Positions 1-5,102 of a stretch of 6,548 nt of DNA are shown in pieces. The notes beneath the pieces were generated by a model. That model had not been told where the DNA came from, searched no databases, and worked only from the letters and a program-made list of their open reading frames with translations. The stretch's first letter is position 1, and the number at the start of each line of letters is the position of its first letter. The stretch comes from Bdellovibrionales bacterium (GTDB lineage Bacteria; Bdellovibrionota; Bdellovibrionia; Bdellovibrionales; UBA1609): assembly GCA_020435025.1 (NCBI GenBank), contig JAGRAG010000222.1:1-6548 (forward strand), read 5' to 3'. The position numbers and the translations under genes are program-made.

Positions 1-965
1 AACTGTTCTTCGGTTTCGCCGGGGAATCCAACAATAATATCTGTTGAAAAAACAACGGAGGGGAAGACTTCTTGAATCATTTTTACTTTTTCTAGATACT
101 CTTCTCGACTGTAGCCACGATTCATTCGCTTTAGGACTTCTGTATTTCCCGACTGAACAGGAAGATGCAAGTACTCACAGACCTTCTCCTTGTGACGTTC
201 CATTATCTCCATCAGCTCTCGGTTAAAATCTTTTGGATGTGGAGTCGTATACCGGATCCTCAAAACATCCGTCTCAGAGGCAATCTTATCAAGCAACTCA
301 CCAAAATTGGCGCCACAGTCTGAGAGGTAGGAATTCACATTTTGTCCTACTAAGGTGACTTCCCTAACCCCTCGCGAGACCAAGCGATTGACATCGTCGA
401 TAAGGTGCCGGAGGGGCCGACTCCGCTCGCGCCCCCTGGTAAATGGAACAATACAAAAAGTACAAAAATTATCACAACCCTTTGTGATGTTCACAAAAGT
501 GGAGACCCCGGGGTTTCGAACGAGAGTTTCGATATGATAGCCACTTTTGTGATCAAAGCTTGCGGAAAGTTGTCTTTATTCCGTCTCTAAAAGTTCTTCA
601 ATAACTGACGGCAACTTATCAATATTGTCAGGACCAATTACAAAATCTATGAGCGGAACATCTTTAAAAAGTTTGCCCTTTTCCTGCTGACTCACGCATC
701 CAGCCACCCCAATCTTTAGCTGAGGCCGTCTTTCTTTCAACTTTCGATAAGTGCCCACTTCGGAATGCACCTTATGTACCGGTTTTTCACGAACACTACA
801 GGAATTAATTATAATCAAACTGGCATCCTCTGGAGCGTTCACAGGCGTGTAATTCATCATCTCTAAAAGAGAGTACATACGTTCCGTATCATTGACGTTC
901 ATTTGGCAACCATAAGTAGAGATATAAACTCCACCACGGCCTTCAGGGAGGGTGTGTGACTGCAT
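1..965 (-). pseudogene. miaB: tRNA-2-methylthio-N6-dimethylallyladenosine synthase MiaB, interrupted by an in-frame stop and cut by the window edge
   Basis: MiaB is a cytosolic radical-SAM enzyme that adds a methylthio group to i6A37 of tRNAs reading UNN codons. I place the start at ATG 965, because AAGGA lies 4 bases upstream; a GTG at 983 lacks a Shine-Dalgarno. The N-terminal UPF0004 domain has the three cluster-binding cysteines C20 (STYGCQMN), C56 (NSCSVREKP) and C90 (GVAGCVSQQ). Codon 130 is TAA (576-578). The same frame then continues without a break into the radical-SAM domain, with C164-x3-C168-x2-C171 (TKGCDNFCTFC), PFTRGRE, LVGQNVNSY, HLPVQSG and DIIVGFPGETEEQ. The window ends at codon 321; E. 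coli MiaB is about 474 residues, so the rest of the radical-SAM domain and the TRAM domain lie outside. The stop falls in the variable linker, and no indel is needed to join the halves. Identification is firm; whether the gene is truly broken, read through, or carries a sequence error is open. Confidence 0.88.
576..578 (-). other. In-frame TAA stop codon inside miaB
   Basis: The codons around the stop read GAG ACG GAA TAA AGA CAA CTT, with miaB-like protein in the same frame on both sides. The upstream piece, ending LPSVIEELLETE, is 129 residues from ATG 965. The downstream piece starts RQLSASFDHKSGYHIETL. A single base substitution in a sense codon such as CAA, GAA or AAA explains it. The first in-frame start codon after the stop is a GTG at 494-492, just before the radical-SAM cysteines, without a convincing ribosome binding site. 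Confidence 0.9.
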
Positions 966-1001
966 CTTTTCCTTTCTATCCACGATCCGTTAATTGGGCG
1001 G

Positions 1002-1030
1002 ATAACAGCTAAAATATCAACAACTTACAA
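1002..1030 (-). promoter_or_regulatory. Candidate sigma70 promoter for miaB
   Basis: On the minus strand TTGTAA (1030-1025) and TGTTAT (1007-1002) are separated by 17 bases, each matching 4 of 6 consensus positions. The predicted transcript would have a leader of about 30 bases, including part of the imperfect hairpin ATCCG (985-989) / CGGAT (999-1003). This is a weak match, supported mainly by its position upstream of miaB. Confidence 0.3.
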
Positions 1031-1059
1031 GGGAATTCCTTCATTTTCCTTAAAGTTGC

Positions 1060-1089
1060 TTGATTCCCTGCTGCATCCCGTCTTATAGT
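1060..1089 (+). promoter_or_regulatory. Candidate sigma70 promoter for the 1126-2803 gene pair
   Basis: TTGATT (1060-1065, 4 of 6) and TATAGT (1084-1089, 5 of 6) are 18 bases apart. Transcription would begin near 1096 and give a leader of about 30 bases before ATG 1126. The -10 box is good, the -35 box moderate. The predicted start site falls within the palindrome at 1092-1108, so the two elements may work together. Confidence 0.45.
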
Positions 1090-1091
1090 CC

Positions 1092-1108
1092 GACCTTCTG
1101 AAAAGGTC
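1092..1108 (+). promoter_or_regulatory. Perfect inverted repeat at the predicted transcription start (operator or leader hairpin)
   Basis: GACCTT (1092-1097) and AAGGTC (1103-1108) are perfect complements around the 5-base centre CTGAA. The element sits directly after the -10 box and 5 bases before the AAGGAG ribosome binding site at 1114-1119. It could be a repressor operator overlapping the start site, or a small hairpin near the 5' end of the mRNA. It is not followed by a T-run, so it is not an intrinsic terminator. I do not recognise the half-site as belonging to a particular regulator. Confidence 0.4.
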
Positions 1109-1125
1109 AAATAAAGGAGAGAACT

Positions 1126-1653
1126 ATGAAGGCTCGGCTGGCATCCTCTAAGAAATGGACGGCTTTTCCCGATGAGTACCAGCAAAAAATTCAAGAGGTC
1201 TTTACCGAGGCCTTTGCTGAAGCTCTCACCAATGAACATTTTGTTATCGATGGCCGTTTTTATAAAAAAGAGCTTTTTTTGTCTGTCACCCTCAATTCCG
1301 AGGGGCGTCTCGCCCAAGCCAACTTTGCAGTCTCTCAAGACTTTAACTCTTCAAAAGAAAATGCCATCGAAAAGATTTATGGAGCCATCGACTGCCTGGC
1401 CTCTTTTATTGATCAATATTTTAGTGCCAACAGAGACACTCAAGATCTGCCCAGAGTTTGGGATCGCATCGACTTTGAGGGAAAAGAATTTTATATACAA
1501 TTTTCTCCGGAAAATAGTGAATTAGAACAAGCGGCCAACCGCCTATTAGGAATCGATAAAAATTCTGACGATCTTCTTATGGGAGAGGACGACGAAGAGG
1601 AATTGGAGATCTTAAAACAGACTATAGGCATTGATGACGATGACAAACATTGA
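1126..1653 (+). CDS. Uncharacterised 175-residue protein with acidic C-terminal tail
   Basis: I do not recognise this family. ATG 1126 is a secure start, with AAGGAG at 1114-1119 and a 6-base gap. There is no signal peptide or membrane segment, so the protein is probably cytosolic. Its first 140 residues look like a compact alpha/beta fold. They run: a helix around 15-36; a strand-rich part at 38-72 (HFVIDGRFYKKELFLSV then RLAQANFAVSQDF); a helix at 78-99 (AIEKIYGAIDCLASFIDQYF); a further strand pair at 113-127 (DRIDFEGKEFYIQFS); and a short helix at 131-142. The tail from about 147 is strongly acidic (GEDDEEELE, then IDDDDKH at the end). It overlaps the next gene by 20 bases, which implies translational coupling and probably a shared role. 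It is divergent from miaB. The function is unknown; it is a real gene on coding quality, start signal and coupling. Confidence 0.8.
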   Translation: MKARLASSKKWTAFPDEYQQKIQEVFTEAFAEALTNEHFVIDGRFYKKELFLSVTLNSEGRLAQANFAVSQDFNSSKENAIEKIYGAIDCLASFIDQYFSANRDTQDLPRVWDRIDFEGKEFYIQFSPENSELEQAANRLLGIDKNSDDLLMGEDDEEELEILKQTIGIDDDDKH

Positions 1654-2803
1654 TCGTCGGAATCCTACCTATACAGGTCGCCAAAGCAGCCCTGGAGAGC
1701 GACAGAAGACCCTTTCAATCCTTTTTTCTCCAAAAAAAGGGGCTTCCACCCCATCTGGTAAAGGTTTTCCATTCTTTCTAACACCAATTTATAGCTGTTT
1801 GCTCCTTCTGTTGTTTTTGTCCTTTCAAAGTGCTGTCGCTCATGAGTGCGAATGGTACGTAGATCGCTCTTCGGCTCCTACAGCGAAGTCAAAAAAGCAA
1901 GATGATCCAGCCGATACAATATATCGCATTCTCCCACACACCTTAAGAGAACAGATTCTTGCCCACCCGGAATGGAGCGTCTTAGAGCACTTCACACATA
2001 TTGTATATCTTGTCGAACAACAACGGTCTTACTTACAAGAACTTCTTTTTGCTCTTGAAAGTGAGGAGCACATCCAAGTCGTAAAAATGGTTTTGGATCA
2101 ACTGATCCTTACGGAAGCAGACAGAAAAGAGATTCTCAATCTAAAAAGACTGCCTCCATTTCCTTTTTCAGTCAGAAGAACTGGGAGCCCCTTTGCAAAT
2201 TACTCAGAAGATCTTTTCTTAAGGATCAGTGGAATCATTGCCAGATCCCGCGGCCCCCTCGGGGAACTCAAAGCCGCCCTACAGGTTCCCTATCTTTCTG
2301 CATCAAATCTGCACATTGAGGAGATGCTCGGTCCTGACGAGCTAACATATCTTAAAGATCTTCTTCAAGAACATGAGTTTCAGCGATTTCTCAAATTTGA
2401 AATCGACGTTATCTATGATCATGGCCGTACATGGGGGGAAGTTAAAAATCGGTCATCCTACAAAAATAAAGATGTGATGGAACTCCTGGAAAAATTCCGT
2501 ATCTTGCGTACAGCCACCTATCACCTGAACCGAAGATTTCGGACCAATTACAGAATTTCTATCATTGCTCCAAAAAACAGCCTTCCAGATACCTTGGTTC
2601 AAGGTCTTATCGAATTGAATATCTATTCTATCGATTTAGGATGGCCAGTTGACCTCTGGTACCCTGACTATAGGGGCTCCGAACGAAAGGCTTCTGTTTC
2701 CGTTCACCAAGGAAAGCCCCTTAAAAAAAATCGCCGAACGAAATCAACCGGTCGAAAAAAAGAGGGCCATCGCCCTCATTCTCGACAAAGTCGTGCAAGT
2801 TAG
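1634..2803 (+). CDS. Uncharacterised exported or membrane-anchored protein with long basic N-region and basic C-terminal tail
   Basis: I do not recognise this 389-residue protein. The best start is ATG 1634, inside the end of the preceding gene; TTG 1631 and ATG 1640 are alternatives, and only a weak AGG (1626-1628) precedes it, so it probably relies on coupling. Residues 1-45 are polar and basic. A hydrophobic stretch follows at about 46-66 (FPFFLTPIYSCLLLLLFLSF) and ends in QSAVA-HECEW, a good signal peptidase I site after A69. With so long an N-region it may instead stay as an N-terminal anchor. No start codon lies between ATG 1640 and the TTG codons inside the hydrophobic core, so the long N-region is probably real. 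The mature part is rich in predicted helix (about 95-175, 190-260, 278-300) and then has a segment resembling alternating strands and helices (RISIIAPKNSLPDTLVQGLIELNIYSIDLGW, split here only by its position at about 307-337). Residues 349-389 form a Lys/Arg/Ser-rich, probably disordered tail. The last codons overlap the terminator of the opposing unit. Confidence 0.78.
   Translation: MTMTNIDRRNPTYTGRQSSPGERQKTLSILFSPKKGASTPSGKGFPFFLTPIYSCLLLLLFLSFQSAVAHECEWYVDRSSAPTAKSKKQDDPADTIYRILPHTLREQILAHPEWSVLEHFTHIVYLVEQQRSYLQELLFALESEEHIQVVKMVLDQLILTEADRKEILNLKRLPPFPFSVRRTGSPFANYSEDLFLRISGIIARSRGPLGELKAALQVPYLSASNLHIEEMLGPDELTYLKDLLQEHEFQRFLKFEIDVIYDHGRTWGEVKNRSSYKNKDVMELLEKFRILRTATYHLNRRFRTNYRISIIAPKNSLPDTLVQGLIELNIYSIDLGWPVDLWYPDYRGSERKASVSVHQGKPLKKNRRTKSTGRKKEGHRPHSRQSRAS
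2755..2777 (-). terminator. Rho-independent terminator for the minus-strand unit, inside the opposing gene
   Basis: Read on the minus strand, GAGGGC (2777-2772), loop GATG, then GCCCTC (2767-2762) form a perfect 6-bp, mostly G-C stem with a 4-base loop. Seven T residues (2761-2755) follow directly. It lies about 60 bases after the stop of the Lys-rich gene at 2837. On the plus strand the A-run precedes the hairpin, so it would not end the plus-strand transcript. It sits within codons of the basic tail of the convergent gene. Confidence 0.85.
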
Positions 2804-2836
2804 TTCTTAATTCCTGTAGCACTTCTCAAATAGTTT

Positions 2837-3859
2837 TTACTCATAGTCACCATCTGAATTGGAGGACTCACCACTGGCATCCATCACGCCACGAATCTCT
2901 TCCATATAACTTGAAGCTTCATCATCATCATCGATACCATCGTCATTGACAGAAGTATCTAGCTCTAACTCCTGAATTGCCGCTAAAAAAGCCTTTTCAG
3001 TTCTGAGATCTTTGCAGAGAAGCTCCACAAACTTATCAGGATATCTTTCCGTTAGATCTTCAACATATTTTTTAAACTTGCCATCGGCGAGGATCTTCTT
3101 ACGGACTTGGATTTTTTTCCAATACAACAAGTAGTGATATCGACAGTACTGTTCGACAACCGCGAGTTGATCACAGTCATTTACAATACAGTAGCGACGA
3201 CCTTCGGCATCCGTGATAACAATATCACTTTCTTCGTCTTCGTCCTCTTCATCGTCCTCAATGGAACTTTCTATATCCGAATCGTCCTCATCGTCGTCTT
3301 GATCCTCAGAATCTAAATCTTCATCCTCATCGAAGTCATCGACAAGATCATCGGCATCATCTAAGTCAAAGTCATCGTCAGGTTGCGGGCTTTTTTTCTT
3401 AGCCTTTACAGGCTCTGAGGCCTTCGAAGAAGCAGACGCTACAACCTGTTCGGCCGCTTTTTTAGCTGCGACAGGTTTAACTTTCTTTTTTGAGTCCTTG
3501 GTTTCCGCGATCTTTTTGGCAGATTTTTTAGCAATTTTTTTAGCAGCTTCTTTTTTTGCTACTTTCTTAGCGGTGCTTTTTTTCGCGACCACTTTCTTTT
3601 TAGCAACACTTTTCTTTACCACTTTCTTAGCGGTGCTTTTAGCTGTCGTCTTGGATGCCTTTTTTGACTTCTTCTTAGCAGTCACTTTTTTAGCTGACAA
3701 CTTTTTCGCAGATGCCTTCTTAGTCGCTTTACTTGTCGACTTAGACTTTTTAGCCACCTTCTTAGCTGCTTTTTTTGCAGGTTTAGAGGCTGCTTTTTTT
3801 GCCACTTTTTTCACAGTTTTTTTTGCGGTTTTTTTCGCAACTTTCTTTTTCTTAGCCAT
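2837..3859 (-). CDS. Histone-H1-like Lys/Ala-rich protein with acidic tract and Cys-Cys-Cys-His C-terminal domain
   Basis: This 340-residue protein has three parts. Residues 1-133 are a Lys/Ala/Ser/Thr low-complexity region of AKK-type units, like the C-terminal tail of eukaryotic histone H1 and bacterial H1-like proteins such as AlgP, which bind DNA without sequence specificity. Residues 161-212 are almost entirely Asp/Glu/Ser. Residues 213-340 form the only likely globular part. It begins with a possible zinc site, C224-x4-C229-x9-C239-x2-H242 (RRYCIVNDCD then YCRYHYLLYWKK). Conserved-looking helices follow at about 245-300 (FKKYVEDLTERYPDKFVELL, then LRTEKAFLAAIQELEL), and the tail is acidic. 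ATG 3859 is the only possible start, since an in-frame TGA lies upstream with no other start codon, yet no Shine-Dalgarno precedes it. I infer a nucleoid-associated or RNA/DNA-binding role in the cytoplasm. The acidic tract could mask the basic arm or contact basic partners. It lies 76 bases downstream of the secreted-protein gene on the same strand. Confidence 0.85.
   Translation of the reverse strand: MAKKKKVAKKTAKKTVKKVAKKAASKPAKKAAKKVAKKSKSTSKATKKASAKKLSAKKVTAKKKSKKASKTTAKSTAKKVVKKSVAKKKVVAKKSTAKKVAKKEAAKKIAKKSAKKIAETKDSKKKVKPVAAKKAAEQVVASASSKASEPVKAKKKSPQPDDDFDLDDADDLVDDFDEDEDLDSEDQDDDEDDSDIESSIEDDEEDEDEESDIVITDAEGRRYCIVNDCDQLAVVEQYCRYHYLLYWKKIQVRKKILADGKFKKYVEDLTERYPDKFVELLCKDLRTEKAFLAAIQELELDTSVNDDGIDDDDEASSYMEEIRGVMDASGESSNSDGDYE
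3561..3640. repeat. 20-bp perfect direct repeat, 60-bp period, within the Lys/Ala-rich coding region
   Basis: The 20 bases at 3561-3580 recur exactly at 3621-3640, a 60-base (20-codon) shift, both encoding the peptide KSTAKKV. They stand within a longer low-complexity stretch, about 3461-3859, of T-rich plus-strand runs that encode AKK units on the minus strand. Recombination or slippage between the copies would change the basic arm by 20 residues without changing frame. Confidence 0.7.
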
Positions 3860-3866
3860 AAACGAT

Positions 3867-3896
3867 AAACTATGGCCATTTAAGAGTCTGGGTCAA
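3867..3896 (-). promoter_or_regulatory. Possible promoter for the Lys/Ala-rich gene
   Basis: TTGACC (3896-3891, 5 of 6) is followed after 18 bases by TAGTTT (3872-3867, 3 of 6). If real, transcription would begin within a few bases of ATG 3859, making the mRNA leaderless or nearly so, which would fit the absence of a Shine-Dalgarno. The -10 box is poor, and the gene may instead be read from upstream. Confidence 0.25.
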
Positions 3897-3935
3897 CAGA
3901 TAATTGATAACTCAGTGGGATTCTTATTTTTCATT

Positions 3936-4973
3936 TTATCGCAAAAGGATTTTTCCTGAATCCGTGCGAACAAAGACCCTCCCTTGATCCTTTCCTCGCA
4001 ACCGTCCTTGCTTGACCTTAATCGTTGGATAATTTGTTGATCGCAAATAACTAGGAGCATAAATCAAACCATCCTTACTTCCTAGATTTACCGAAGCTCC
4101 CGACCCTCTCAACTTTAAGGCAACATCACCTTCCTGAGAACGAATATCCACATTGACTTTGCCAACCAAATTTAAATCCACTTTGCCTTGAGCGCTTTTT
4201 CCTTTAATATCACCTTGGTGTTTTTCTAAATGGACCATCACCTGCCGACTATCGAAATGGATGTCTCCTTCCGTATCAGAAAGACGCAGTGTTCCTTTGT
4301 AGCCTTGATAATTCACAGCGCCTTTGACTCGTACAATCTGCGACTGTCCCGCAAAATTTTCTAGCTCCACATCGCCAACAATATCGGAAAGAACAAGTTG
4401 TGACTGATAACTGCCAATATTAACCAGCCCCTTGTGCTGTCGAAGGGAGACCGAACCACGCTCCTCAAAAAGACGAAGATCTCCTTCCATGCCTTCGATA
4501 AAGGCCTTGCCATCTAACAGTTTTAACTCGGCTGGAGCCTTCCAATTTCGCAAATGCACCTCCCCATTCCACCACGATACTTTTATAGGCAAGGAAGGAC
4601 CACGAATCACTAATTCATACTGCGGCATCATTTTTTGCCGAACGATGGGGGCCCAATCTTTTCTTGAGGCCGGACCAGAAATAACCAATCGGATCTGTGA
4701 CCCCTTACGATCCATGACAAACATCCACTCTTCTAAAAGCGACTTCATTTTTCCAGATAGATTGGTCGGGTTGACTTGCTTTAATGTGATCACAAGAGTC
4801 TGACTGTTCTCCACGGGCTGAAAATCGAGTTTCCCCGCATAACCTTGTATAAAAAGTCGATCTTTATTTTGCACAGTCATCTGTAGGGGTTTGTACTCAA
4901 TCACCTCAGCCGCTACAGAGGAAGTAAGTAGACCTATGAAAATATAAAAAGAGAACTTTGACATAATGTTCAT
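3936..4973 (-). CDS. Secreted beta-repeat protein, DUF4097/adhesin-like
   Basis: The 345-residue product starts with a clear Sec signal peptide (MSKFSFYIFIGLLTSSVAA, predicted cut before E23), so it acts in the periplasm or outside. Residues 23-125 contain a strand-rich part with a basic insert (SRKDWAPIVRQKMMPQ). From about 135 to the end the chain is a run of short strands with recurring Gly-Asp turns: EGDLRL (163), GDVEL (200), EGDIHF (235), QGDIKG (253) and EGDVAL (281). Two copies of an LxLSDxxGD unit start at 193 and 229. This pattern resembles the DUF4097-type parallel beta-helix proteins, whose role is mostly unknown. The start is either ATG 4973 or ATG 4964. AGGGGAG at 4982-4976 is only 2 bases from the first and 11 from the second, so 4964 is quite possible. 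No catalytic motif is visible. It is divergent from the thiolase and upstream of the Lys-rich gene. Confidence 0.8.
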   Translation of the reverse strand: MNIMSKFSFYIFIGLLTSSVAAEVIEYKPLQMTVQNKDRLFIQGYAGKLDFQPVENSQTLVITLKQVNPTNLSGKMKSLLEEWMFVMDRKGSQIRLVISGPASRKDWAPIVRQKMMPQYELVIRGPSLPIKVSWWNGEVHLRNWKAPAELKLLDGKAFIEGMEGDLRLFEERGSVSLRQHKGLVNIGSYQSQLVLSDIVGDVELENFAGQSQIVRVKGAVNYQGYKGTLRLSDTEGDIHFDSRQVMVHLEKHQGDIKGKSAQGKVDLNLVGKVNVDIRSQEGDVALKLRGSGASVNLGSKDGLIYAPSYLRSTNYPTIKVKQGRLRGKDQGRVFVRTDSGKILLR

Positions 4974-5025
4974 ATCTCCCCTAACGCGTTGCCTAAATTC
5001 GATATTTCAGTCCTGTCTGACTCAC

Positions 5026-5054
5026 ATCATCCCACTGTCGAGAGCAATTGACAA
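5026..5054 (-). promoter_or_regulatory. Possible promoter for the secreted beta-repeat gene
   Basis: On the minus strand TTGTCA (5054-5049, 5 of 6) and GATGAT (5031-5026, 4 of 6) are 17 bases apart, leaving a leader of roughly 45 bases before ATG 4973. Its -35 box overlaps that of the thiolase promoter on the other strand, so the two would compete for polymerase. This is a prediction from consensus matching only. Confidence 0.3.
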
Positions 5055-5076
5055 ATAATTCTCACACCACAACAAT
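5048..5076 (+). promoter_or_regulatory. Candidate sigma70 promoter of the thiolase operon
   Basis: A perfect TTGACA (5048-5053) is followed after 17 bases by AACAAT (5071-5076, 4 of 6). Transcription would start near 5083, giving a leader of about 20 bases with GAGG (5094-5097) placed 5 bases before ATG 5103. Position and spacing are good; the -10 box is only moderate. Confidence 0.5.
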
Positions 5077-5102
5077 CAGTCCAATTTTTCAGCGAGGTAA
5101 CT

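Noticed and set aside
576..578. Frameshift, or stop reassignment of TAA, as the cause of the miaB interruption
   Set aside because: Sequence on both sides is in the same frame, so no frameshift is needed. TAA ends at least two other genes here (2837 and 3936), so it is not reassigned in this genome.
355..590. Two plus-strand open frames opposite the miaB nonsense codon
   Set aside because: They are antisense to conserved radical-SAM codons, have no Shine-Dalgarno and no plausible protein character.
1009..1338. Minus-strand 109-codon open frame between miaB and the 1126 gene
   Set aside because: It overlaps the well-supported gene at 1126 and its promoter, and has no ribosome site; a shadow frame.
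2673..2728. GGGGCT / AGCCCC inverted repeat followed by an A-run
   Set aside because: The 36-base loop is too long and the run is A, not T, on the plus strand; on the minus strand the T-run would come before the hairpin, so it is not a terminator.
3939..3955. AGGA-AAAA-TCCT followed by TTTT at the end of the 3936-4973 gene (minus strand)
   Set aside because: The stem is only 4 bp and half A-T, the T-run is 4 long, and it lies before the stop codon; too weak to call a terminator.
3498..3959. Plus-strand 153-codon open frame rich in Phe, Leu and Ala, resembling a membrane protein
   Set aside because: It is the antisense of the AKK-repeat coding region; TTT/CTT/GC-rich complement codons produce Phe/Leu/Ala automatically. 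No ribosome site or signal precedes it.
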